From positions 59,879 to 123,878 of the forward strand of contig DVIQ01000019.1 in the NCBI GenBank assembly GCA_018711185.1: a DNA stretch of 64,000 bases. Reading direction: 5' to 3'. Position numbers and translations under genes: made by a program. Below the pieces are notes generated by a model, which was given only the letters and a program-made list of their open reading frames with translations, was not told the origin of the DNA and did no database searches. Positions 17,945 to 26,121 of this stretch are shown here, piece by piece (within the stretch, counting starts at the first letter, position 1; each line of letters begins with the position of its first letter). The DNA is from Candidatus Limivivens intestinipullorum. Its GTDB lineage: Bacteria > Bacillota > Clostridia > Lachnospirales > Lachnospiraceae.

Positions 17945-19357
17945 ATGAAAAAGTTTGTTAAAAGGATGCTTATGGTAACCGCGGTATTATTCCTGTGCAT
18001 TATTCCGGTGAGAGCGGATGCCGCCAGCTGGGTAAAAAATCCGGATGGGAGCTACAGCTGCTATGAGGACGGAAAACTTTTAAAAAGCCAGCGGTTTGGC
18101 AATTACTACGTGGATTCTTCCGGAAGGATGGTGACGAACCGCTGGGTGAAGCGCCGCTTTTATGGAGACGATGGAAAGTACATAAAGCAGTTTAAAGGCG
18201 GCTGGCAGCAGATTCAGGGAAACTGGTATTATTACAGCGCCAGCGGCCAGAAAAGAATCGGCTGGCTGACAAAAAACGGAAGAAAGTATTATTTTAATGA
18301 GGACGGCGTACTTCAGACGCGCTGGACGGAGATCGATGGAGTTACTTACTATTTCCATACCAGAAAGGGCTACATGCTCACCGGTATGTGGAAGATTCGT
18401 GGGAAGTATTACTATTTCAGCAATACAGGCGAGCAGATTTTCGGCTGGATGAGGAAAGGGTCAAAAACCTATTACTTCGATCCGGAAACCGGCGAGCGTA
18501 CCACATCTTTCCGGGAGATCGACGGAAACACCTACTACTTTAACAGCGTAGGCGTGATGAAAGTAGGCTGGACAAGGATCAACGGAGAAAAATACTTTTT
18601 CAGCAAGAATAAGAACGGCGTTATGCTGACCGGCCTTCAGAAAATCAGCGGAAAACTGTATTACTTTGATAAGGACGGCGTTCTGCAGACGAATACGACG
18701 ATTACCGTCAATGACCAGACCTACAGTGTTGACGGCTCCGGTGTCTGCACAGAGAAGTATTCCGGCGTGACATCCGGGGTTTCCGATACGATGCTGTTCT
18801 TCACCCTGTTTGAGTCCGGCGGGGACGCTTACGGACAAGTGGGCGGCGACAACGGCAGCGCCTGCGGAAAGTATCAGTTCGATTACCGGTATTCGCTGCT
18901 TCCGTTTATTAAGTATTGCTATTCCAGCGATCCTACGTTCTTTAAGGAGTTTAAAACTTTCGCAAGATATACGGATTCGCAGAAGTATAAGCTCAAGAGC
19001 AATACAAAGCTGTACTCTGCCTGGAGAAAGATCTATAATCGGGACAGGGATCGGTTTAAGGCTTACCAGGATTCCTACGCGAAGCAGGAGTATTACGATG
19101 TGACGGAGCGGGTTCTCAGTTCCACCTTCGGCATCAGTCTGGCGGGCCGTCCGGATGTTGTGAAAGGCGCGGTGTTCAGCTATTCCATTCAGCATGGACA
19201 GACCTCCGCGGCGCTGGCAGTAAAGAACGCGGGCATAAAAAACAGTACGTCCAATAAGCAGTTTTTACAGAAGTTATATCAGTATCGGATAAAGCAGTAT
19301 CCGGCATACAAGACCAGATACAATTCAGAGCTCAGCCTTGCGCTGTCGCTTCTGTAA
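17945..19357 (+). CDS. Secreted cell-wall-binding-repeat protein with C-terminal lysozyme/muramidase-like domain
   Basis: Signal peptide; multiple CW-binding repeats (GWxxxxGKxYYFxxxG); C-terminal region ESGGDAYGQVGGDNGSACGKYQFDYRYSLLPFI resembles a lysozyme-like fold by motif only. Confidence 0.75.
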   Translation: MKKFVKRMLMVTAVLFLCIIPVRADAASWVKNPDGSYSCYEDGKLLKSQRFGNYYVDSSGRMVTNRWVKRRFYGDDGKYIKQFKGGWQQIQGNWYYYSASGQKRIGWLTKNGRKYYFNEDGVLQTRWTEIDGVTYYFHTRKGYMLTGMWKIRGKYYYFSNTGEQIFGWMRKGSKTYYFDPETGERTTSFREIDGNTYYFNSVGVMKVGWTRINGEKYFFSKNKNGVMLTGLQKISGKLYYFDKDGVLQTNTTITVNDQTYSVDGSGVCTEKYSGVTSGVSDTMLFFTLFESGGDAYGQVGGDNGSACGKYQFDYRYSLLPFIKYCYSSDPTFFKEFKTFARYTDSQKYKLKSNTKLYSAWRKIYNRDRDRFKAYQDSYAKQEYYDVTERVLSSTFGISLAGRPDVVKGAVFSYSIQHGQTSAALAVKNAGIKNSTSNKQFLQKLYQYRIKQYPAYKTRYNSELSLALSLL

Positions 19358-19379
19358 TCTGAAAAGAAAAGTGCGCAGT

Positions 19380-19413
19380 GAGCCTCGAGGACAGATAAGC
19401 CCTCGGGGCTTTT
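19380..19413 (+). terminator. Terminator after the cell-wall-binding protein gene
   Basis: AGCCTCGAGG acagataag CCCTCGGGGCTTTT. Confidence 0.65.
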
Positions 19414-19419
19414 CGATTC

Positions 19420-19448
19420 TTGACAGAACACTATGCCGAAACTATAAT
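19420..19448 (+). promoter_or_regulatory. Consensus sigma-A promoter of the cobTUS operon
   Basis: TTGACA-N17-TATAAT. Confidence 0.75.
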
Positions 19449-19553
19449 AAAAACGATGACGGACGGCCGCAAAGACTTATGCGGCCCAGCAGCGCGGCGC
19501 GGCAGAACAGCGGCGCCCGCGAAAACAGAGGAGAAAGAGGAGGCGGTTTTGCC

Positions 19554-20603
19554 ATGACGTTACAGGAAACGGTTCAGTCGATTAAAAAGCCGGATGAAAA
19601 GGCGATGGAGCAGTGTAAAAAGCGCTGGAACAGCATCGCGAAGCCTTTGAACAGTCTGGGAAAGATGGAGGATTTTCTGGTGAAAATTGCCGGGATGACC
19701 GGAAGCAGCCAGATTGATCTTGGAAAAAAAGGACTTGTGATCATGTGCGCGGATAATGGCGTGGTGGAGGAAGGCGTGACCCAAACTGGCCAGGAGGTAA
19801 CGGCGATTGTGGCTGAAAATTTCCTGAAAAATCAGGCTACGGCTAGTATTATGAGCCGGAAAGTGGGGGCGGATGTGTTCCCAGTCGACATTGGAATCGC
19901 GTCGGATACGGTTCTTCCAAACCGTAAGGTGGCTTATGGAACGAAAAATATGACAAAGGAGCCTGCCATGACAAGGGAAGAGGCGGTCAAGGCACTGGAA
20001 ACGGGAATCGCTATAGTGGAGGAACTGAAAGAAAAAGACTACCGGATTTTAGCCACAGGGGAAATGGGTATCGGAAATACCACCACCAGCAGCGCTGTGA
20101 CGGCGGTTTTGCTGGGGCTTGAGCCGGAGCAGGTTACCGGAAGAGGAGCGGGACTCAGCTCTCAGGGCTTGGAGAGGAAGATCAACGCCATCAAACGGGC
20201 TATTGCCTGCAACCGGCCAGACCCGGCGGACGGCGTGGATGTCCTGGCGAAGGTAGGCGGGTTTGACCTGGCCGGGCTTGCCGGTGTGTTCCTGGGCGGC
20301 GCGGCCAATGGAATCCCGATTGTGATCGACGGCTTTATCTCGGCAGCCGCTGCCCTTGCAGCCGCGGCGATTTGTCCCGAAGCAAAGTCTTATATGATTC
20401 CTTCCCATATTTCCAAGGAACCGGGAGCGCGTTTGATTATGGAGGCTCTGGGGCTGGAAGGCGCGCTGGATATGGATATGTGCCTGGGAGAAGGAACCGG
20501 AGCGGTTACGCTGTTTCCGATTCTGGATTTGGCCTGCTGTGTCTATGACAGCATGAGTACCTTCCAGGATATTCATGTGGAAGAATACAAGCCCCTTGTG
20601 TGA
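19554..20603 (+). CDS. cobT: Nicotinate-nucleotide--dimethylbenzimidazole phosphoribosyltransferase
   Basis: MTLQETVQSIKKPDEKAMEQ...; GEMGIGNTTTSSAVTAVLLG motif. Confidence 0.95.
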   Translation: MTLQETVQSIKKPDEKAMEQCKKRWNSIAKPLNSLGKMEDFLVKIAGMTGSSQIDLGKKGLVIMCADNGVVEEGVTQTGQEVTAIVAENFLKNQATASIMSRKVGADVFPVDIGIASDTVLPNRKVAYGTKNMTKEPAMTREEAVKALETGIAIVEELKEKDYRILATGEMGIGNTTTSSAVTAVLLGLEPEQVTGRGAGLSSQGLERKINAIKRAIACNRPDPADGVDVLAKVGGFDLAGLAGVFLGGAANGIPIVIDGFISAAAALAAAAICPEAKSYMIPSHISKEPGARLIMEALGLEGALDMDMCLGEGTGAVTLFPILDLACCVYDSMSTFQDIHVEEYKPLV

Positions 20604-20619
20604 CCGGAAGGAGAAGAAG

Positions 20620-21150
20620 ATGTTTGTGGTGATAACCGGAGGAAGCGGAAGCGGGAAATCCGCCTACGCGGAAAAAACGGTACAGTCCTTTGGCGCATAC
20701 CGGCGCATCTACGTGGCTACCATGGACTGCCATGACCAGGAGAGCGTTAAGAGAATCAAGCGTCACCGGGAAATGCGCAGCGGAAAGGGGTTCGAGACCC
20801 TGGAGTGTCCCAGAAATCTGGCGGAGGCATCCATACCGGAGGAATCCGTGGTTCTCCTTGAATGCATGTCAAACCTGGCGGCCAATGAAATGTTCGCCCC
20901 GGAAGGAGCAGGAGAGCGCACTGTGGAAGCCGTTATGGAGGGGGTAACCCATCTCCTTGCGAAAGCGGCTCATGTCGTGGTGGTTACAAACGAAATTTTT
21001 TCCGACGGATATGTCTATGACCCTGATACGACCCGCTACCAGGAAGCTCTTGGGCTGATCAATCAGCAGATGGCAAAACTTGCGGACGCGGTAGTGGAAG
21101 TGGTCTGCGGGATCCCTCTTTGCCTGAAAGGAAAGGAGCTGCCGGTATGA
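20620..21150 (+). CDS. cobU: Adenosylcobinamide kinase/adenosylcobinamide-phosphate guanylyltransferase
   Basis: VVITGGSGSGKSAYAEK P-loop; position between cobT and cobS. Confidence 0.93.
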   Translation: MFVVITGGSGSGKSAYAEKTVQSFGAYRRIYVATMDCHDQESVKRIKRHREMRSGKGFETLECPRNLAEASIPEESVVLLECMSNLAANEMFAPEGAGERTVEAVMEGVTHLLAKAAHVVVVTNEIFSDGYVYDPDTTRYQEALGLINQQMAKLADAVVEVVCGIPLCLKGKELPV

Positions 21151-21911
21151 ATCTGATACGCAGTTTTTTTATCGCGTTTTCTATGTATTCCAAAATTCCG
21201 ATGCCGAAAACCGACTGGACCAAAGAAGCGATGCGGTATGCGATGTGCTTTTTTCCGTTGGTTGGGGCTGTGATCGGATTTCTGCTTCTGGGCTGGAATT
21301 GGCTTGGAAGCAGATATTTCGGTTATGACAGCTTGTTTTTTGTAATTGTCTGTGTACTGCTGCCTGTGGCTGTGACGGGAGGGATTCATCTGGACGGCCT
21401 TTTAGATACGGCGGACGCTCTTTCTTCTTATAAGCCAATGGAGGAAAAACTGGCGATTCTGAAGGATTCCCACGCGGGCGCCTTTGCGATTATTGTCTGT
21501 GCCTGCTACTTCCTTGCGGATCTGGCGGTTTATTCAGAATTATCCGCTGAAGCGGCGCCGGTTCTGGCTCTTTCATTCGTGCTGTCCCGGGCTTTCAGCG
21601 GCCTTTCTGTAGTTTCCTTTCGGATGGCAAAGAATACGGGGCTGGCGGCTACTTTTTCAGATATGGCATTAAAAGGCCGGGTACGGATCGTAATGGTTGC
21701 CTACATCGTGGTCTGCGCTTTGGGAATGCTTGTCATAAGCCCGGTTTTGGGCCTGGCGGGCTTCTTGGGCGCTCTGTCGGTATTCCTTTTTTACCGACGC
21801 ATGGCTTATAAAAAATTCGGGGGGATTACCGGCGATCTGGCCGGCTTCTTTCTCCAGATCTGTGAGCTGATCACGGCGGCCTGCATTGTTCTGGCGGCAA
21901 AGTTTTTATAG
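21147..21911 (+). CDS. cobS: Adenosylcobinamide-GDP ribazoletransferase
   Basis: MNLIRSFFIAFSMYSKIPMPK...GGIHLDGLLDTADAL signatures. Confidence 0.95.
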   Translation: MNLIRSFFIAFSMYSKIPMPKTDWTKEAMRYAMCFFPLVGAVIGFLLLGWNWLGSRYFGYDSLFFVIVCVLLPVAVTGGIHLDGLLDTADALSSYKPMEEKLAILKDSHAGAFAIIVCACYFLADLAVYSELSAEAAPVLALSFVLSRAFSGLSVVSFRMAKNTGLAATFSDMALKGRVRIVMVAYIVVCALGMLVISPVLGLAGFLGALSVFLFYRRMAYKKFGGITGDLAGFFLQICELITAACIVLAAKFL

Positions 21912-21933
21912 ATAACGTTAGGAGTGGAAAAAG

Positions 21934-22320
21934 ATGAAGCTGATAATCGGAGGCGCTTTTCAGGGAAAGCTTGCCTACGCTTCCGCTGCTGCGGAAATTG
22001 CTCCGGAGGAATTTGCCGACGGAGCGGCCTGCGGGTTTGAGGTTCTGGATACCTGCAGAGGGATGAACCACTTTCATGAATATGTGCGCAGGTATTTGGC
22101 GGAGGGACGTTCTGTAGAGGAGCTGCCCGAGCGGATTGTCCAAAAGAATCCGGAAGTCGTGCTGGTGGCCAATGAGCTGGGCTGCGGGATCGTACCCATG
22201 GATCCCTTTGAACGGCAGTTTCGGGAGGCCTTTGGGCGTCTTTGCTGCCGTCTGGCCCAGGAGGCGAAAGAAGTACACCGGGTGATCTGCGGTCTTGGCA
22301 CGGTGATCCGACGTGGATAG
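21934..22320 (+). CDS. Short CobU-like protein with altered P-loop
   Basis: MKLIIGGAFQGKLAYA...NPEVVLVANELGCGIVPMDPFERQFREAFGRLCCRLAQEAKEVHRVICGLG resembles the CobU fold. Confidence 0.75.
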   Translation: MKLIIGGAFQGKLAYASAAAEIAPEEFADGAACGFEVLDTCRGMNHFHEYVRRYLAEGRSVEELPERIVQKNPEVVLVANELGCGIVPMDPFERQFREAFGRLCCRLAQEAKEVHRVICGLGTVIRRG

Positions 22321-22915
22321 GCATATCTGCCTGATCAGGCATGGAAAGACGGCGGGAAACCTTCTTGGGCGTTATATCGGAACGACGGACGAGCCCCTTT
22401 GCCCGGCGGGAATCCGTGCCCTTGAGGGAATCCGTATCAGGGATGTCTCTAAAATTTACGCAAGCCCCCTGAAACGGTGCGTGCAGACGGCTGGAATCAT
22501 CTGGCCGGACAAAACGCCTGCGCGGATAGACGAGCTGAGGGAATGTGATTTCGGTGAGTTTGAAAATAAAAACTATAAGGAGCTTTCCGGGAATGCCGCT
22601 TACCAGGCATGGATTGACAGCGGGGGGCTTCTTCCGTTTCCGGGAGGCGAGGATACGGAGAGCTTCCGAAGCCGGTGCAGGGAGGGATTCCTGCGGCTGG
22701 TCCGGGATATGGAAGATAACGAAATTTTCTGTGCCGCCGCTGTGTGCCACGGCGGAACGATTATGAGCATCCTGGAAAAATGGGGCAGACCCCGGAAAGG
22801 CTTTTATGACTGGCATGTGGAAAACGGAAGCGGATATTGGGTGACCGTACCAAAGCGGTGGGACGGCGTACAGGCATTTTCCTCCTGGACACTTTTGGAT
22901 AACATTGCCATATGA
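22313..22915 (+). CDS. Histidine phosphatase family protein (CobC-like)
   Basis: ICLIRHGKTAGN RHG motif; overlaps the cobalamin cluster. Confidence 0.85.
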   Translation: MDRHICLIRHGKTAGNLLGRYIGTTDEPLCPAGIRALEGIRIRDVSKIYASPLKRCVQTAGIIWPDKTPARIDELRECDFGEFENKNYKELSGNAAYQAWIDSGGLLPFPGGEDTESFRSRCREGFLRLVRDMEDNEIFCAAAVCHGGTIMSILEKWGRPRKGFYDWHVENGSGYWVTVPKRWDGVQAFSSWTLLDNIAI

Positions 22916-22963
22916 TCTGATTTGCAGGCGAACATATGGTTGCGTAACGAAAGGTTTTGTGCT

Positions 22964-23320
22964 ATGATACAAAAAAATGACTGGATTCTGGCGGGAGGGA
23001 TTTTCCTGGCGGCAGTGCTTCTGTTCGCGGGAATGCTTTTGCTGCGCCGGCCGGGAAGTGAAATTGAAATCAGCATAGACGGAGAGCGGCTTGGCGTTTA
23101 TTCCCTGGATGAAGAACAGATTATCGACGCGGGAGAGGGAAACCGCGTCGAGATCGCCGACGGGCAGGCAAGGATGCTCTGGGCGGACTGTCCGGATCAG
23201 TTCTGTGCCCGCCAGACGGCGATAAGCCGGGTGGGGGAGACCATTGTCTGCCTTCCAAACAGAGTGACGGTACGTGTGCTCCAGGGAGAAACGCCGGAGT
23301 ATGATGCCGTGGCCAGATAG
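22964..23320 (+). CDS. NusG domain II-containing protein
   Basis: IEISIDGERLGVYSLDEEQIID...CPDQFCARQTAISRVGETIVCLPNRVTVRV. Confidence 0.85.
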   Translation: MIQKNDWILAGGIFLAAVLLFAGMLLLRRPGSEIEISIDGERLGVYSLDEEQIIDAGEGNRVEIADGQARMLWADCPDQFCARQTAISRVGETIVCLPNRVTVRVLQGETPEYDAVAR

Positions 23321-23329
23321 GAGGGAGCC

Positions 23330-23827
23330 ATGAAGAAGAATAAGACGGCATTCCTTGGAATGATGACCTGTCTGGCCTTGATTTTTTCGTACGTGGAGTC
23401 TTTGATTCCCATTCCCATACCGATTCCCGGCATAAAGCTGGGGCTGGCGAACCTCCTGACAGTGATTCTGCTGTATGCCATAGGACCGTGGGAAGCCTTT
23501 GCGGTAAATGTGGTCAGAGTGGTTCTGTCCGGTTTTCTGTTCGGCAGTCTCTCTGCGATTCTTTACAGCCTGGCAGGCTGCGCCGTCAGCTTTCTTGCCA
23601 TGGCGGCGCTGAAGAAAAGCGGCCGCTTTTCGGCGGTGGGAGTGAGTATCGCCGGAGGAAGCGCCCATAATATCGGCCAGATCCTTGTGGCGGCTCTGGT
23701 GCTGGACAGTGTGGATTTGTTTTTCTATGCTCCGGTGCTGCTGATTGCGGGAGAGGTTACCGGCCTTTTGATTGGGATCGCGGCAGGAGAGGTCTTAAAA
23801 AGAATTGGGCGAGGAGAGTTTTCATGA
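23330..23827 (+). CDS. Gx transporter family membrane protein
   Basis: IPIPIPGIKLGLANLLTVILLY; adjacent to the NusG-II gene, a common pairing in Firmicutes. Confidence 0.85.
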   Translation: MKKNKTAFLGMMTCLALIFSYVESLIPIPIPIPGIKLGLANLLTVILLYAIGPWEAFAVNVVRVVLSGFLFGSLSAILYSLAGCAVSFLAMAALKKSGRFSAVGVSIAGGSAHNIGQILVAALVLDSVDLFFYAPVLLIAGEVTGLLIGIAAGEVLKRIGRGEFS

Positions 23828-24438
23828 TTGCGTTTGTAAAGGGAGAGGTGGTCCGGCTTCTGGACGGAGCGGTGATCCTGGATCTTGGACAGGTTGGCTG
23901 TCGGATTTTTCTGTCGGGGAGGGATCTGGCGGCGCTGCCGGGAACTGGAAAAAAAGTAAAGCTTCACACTTACTTAAATGTCAAAGAGGATGCCATGCAG
24001 CTCTTTGGCTTTTTGAACGAACAGGATCTGGAGGTATTCCGGCTTCTGATCGGCGTAAGCGGGATCGGGCCCAAGGCGGCTCTGGGGATTCTTGGCAGCC
24101 TGACGGCGGACGATCTGCGGTTCGCGGTCCTGGCGGAGGACGCGAAGACACTGGCCAGGGCGCCGGGGATCGGCCTGAAGACCGCCCGGAAGATGATTCT
24201 GGAGCTGAAGGATAAACTGAGCCTTGAAGAGGCCTTCGAGAAGAAGATCGAGGGCGTCGGACAGGAGGTAAAAAGCGCCGGCTTTAACGAGTCGTGTCAG
24301 GAGGCTGTGGAGGCGCTGGCTGCCCTGGGGTATTCGGCTTCTGACGCTTTAAAGGCTGTGCGCGCCTCGGAACCGGACGAGACCATGAGCACAGAGGACA
24401 TTCTTAAGGCCGCCCTGAAGCAGATGGCAAGGAGTTGA
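23824..24438 (+). CDS. ruvA: Holliday junction helicase RuvA
   Basis: [12 protein letters not shown]...[14 protein letters not shown]; adjacent ruvB. Confidence 0.96.
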   Translation: MIAFVKGEVVRLLDGAVILDLGQVGCRIFLSGRDLAALPGTGKKVKLHTYLNVKEDAMQLFGFLNEQDLEVFRLLIGVSGIGPKAALGILGSLTADDLRFAVLAEDAKTLARAPGIGLKTARKMILELKDKLSLEEAFEKKIEGVGQEVKSAGFNESCQEAVEALAALGYSASDALKAVRASEPDETMSTEDILKAALKQMARS

Positions 24439-24439
24439 C

Positions 24440-25438
24440 ATGGGAAAACGGATTATTACCACAGAGATACTGGAGGAGGATAAGCGAACCGAGGCCGGTT
24501 TGCGCCCACAGACTCTGGATGAATACATCGGACAGGAAAAGGTAAAAAATAACCTGAGGGTTTACATCGAAGCGGCAAAGCAAAGGGGCGATTCTCTGGA
24601 TCACGTACTTTTTTACGGGCCGCCGGGACTTGGAAAGACCACCCTGGCCGGGATCATTGCCAATGAAATGAAGGTGAATCTGAAGGTGACCTCCGGTCCG
24701 GCCATTGAAAAGCCGGGAGAAATGGCTGCCATTTTAAACAATCTCCAGGAAGGGGATGTGCTTTTCGTGGACGAGATTCACAGACTGAACCGCCAGGTGG
24801 AGGAAGTTCTATACCCTGCCATGGAGGATTTTGCCATTGACATCCTGATCGGAAAAGGGGCCGCCGCCCGCTCTGTCCGCCTGGACCTTCCCAAATTTAC
24901 GCTGGTGGGAGCGACCACCAGGGCGGGACTTCTGACGGCGCCCCTGCGGGATCGGTTCGGTGTGGTAAGCCACCTGGAGTTTTATACGGAGGAGGAGCTT
25001 GAGACCATTATTCTGCGAAGCGCCGGTACCTTAGGCGTAGAGATCGAGGAAAAGGGAGCCGCGGAGCTTGCGAGACGGTCCAGGGGGACGCCCAGGCTGG
25101 CTAACCGTCTGCTGCGCAGAGTCCGGGATTTCGCCCAGGTGAAATACGATGGGCGGATTACGGAGGATGTGGCGGTATTCGCTCTGGATCTTCTGGAGGT
25201 GGATCGGTATGGCCTGGATCAGACGGATCGTACTCTGCTTTTGACCCTTATCGACAAATTTAACGGTGGGCCGGTGGGATTGGATACCCTGGCGGCCGCG
25301 GTAGGGGAGGATTCCGGGACCATTGAGGAAGTTTATGAGCCTTATCTGATTAAAAACGGCTTTCTTCTTCGCACGCCCAGGGGACGCATGGTGTCGAAAC
25401 TGGCTTACCATCATCTGGGAATCCGACAGCCCGATTAA
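24440..25438 (+). CDS. ruvB: Holliday junction helicase RuvB
   Basis: [19 protein letters not shown]...[19 protein letters not shown]. Confidence 0.98.
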   Translation: MGKRIITTEILEEDKRTEAGLRPQTLDEYIGQEKVKNNLRVYIEAAKQRGDSLDHVLFYGPPGLGKTTLAGIIANEMKVNLKVTSGPAIEKPGEMAAILNNLQEGDVLFVDEIHRLNRQVEEVLYPAMEDFAIDILIGKGAAARSVRLDLPKFTLVGATTRAGLLTAPLRDRFGVVSHLEFYTEEELETIILRSAGTLGVEIEEKGAAELARRSRGTPRLANRLLRRVRDFAQVKYDGRITEDVAVFALDLLEVDRYGLDQTDRTLLLTLIDKFNGGPVGLDTLAAAVGEDSGTIEEVYEPYLIKNGFLLRTPRGRMVSKLAYHHLGIRQPD

Positions 25439-25449
25439 GCGCGTCAGCA

Positions 25450-25501
25450 ACGATTTTAAATGGATTTTTCATGTAACGGTTCAGCAGGGCTGAACTGTTA
25501 C
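25450..25501 (+). repeat. Copy F, 5'-truncated element ending in the intact 29-bp palindrome (25473-25501)
   Basis: CGATTTTAAATGGATTTTTCAT followed by GTAACGGTTCAGCAGGGCTGAACTGTTAC, matching the distal part of copies B and C. Confidence 0.85.
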
Positions 25502-25592
25502 AATTTTCGGCAGAATTTTCAAGAATGGGCGTTGTAAATTTCGGAGATTTTGTTTATAATAGGAGCAGAACCTAGAGAAAGGAAGAACGACC

Positions 25593-26009
25593 ATGTCATC
25601 CAAGAATAAAACCGAGGTATTGATCGCTGGGAAGATCTTTACTCTGAGCGGATATGAAAGTGAAGAGTATCTGCAGAAGGTTGCTACATATATAAACAAC
25701 AAGGTGGCCGAATTTAAAAAACTGGATGGCTACAACCGCCAGTCGAAGGACAACAAAAGCATGCTGCTGGAGCTGAATATCGCGGACGATTACTTTAAGG
25801 CCAAGACTCAGGTGGAGATGCTTGAGGAGGAGCTGTCGGAGAAGGATAAGGAGCTCTATGACTTAAAACATGAGCTGATCGGCGTTCAGATTAAGCTGGA
25901 GACCGCGGAGAAGGCTATGCAGGACATGCAGAAGGAGTCTACGGAATACCAGAAGAAGATCGTGCGGCTTGAAACAGAGTTGGGGAACCACGGAAATAAC
26001 AGAAAATAA
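25593..26009 (+). CDS. zapA: Cell division protein ZapA
   Basis: NKTEVLIAGKIFTLSGYESEEYLQKVATYINNKVAE. Confidence 0.88.
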   Translation: MSSKNKTEVLIAGKIFTLSGYESEEYLQKVATYINNKVAEFKKLDGYNRQSKDNKSMLLELNIADDYFKAKTQVEMLEEELSEKDKELYDLKHELIGVQIKLETAEKAMQDMQKESTEYQKKIVRLETELGNHGNNRK

Positions 26010-26121
26010 GGACAGAGGGACCGCGAGGCCGCGGGTGCCCTCTTCATTCATTTATGGAAGAAATTTCGCAGCGGTCCGGCGGAACGGAACTGCTGCGAAA
26101 TTTCCTGACGGGAGAAAATAT

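Noticed and set aside
21806-23668. 620-aa minus-strand ORF across cobS/cobC/NusG-II genes
   Set aside because: Spans several well-supported plus-strand genes; low-complexity product; GC-skewed shadow frame.
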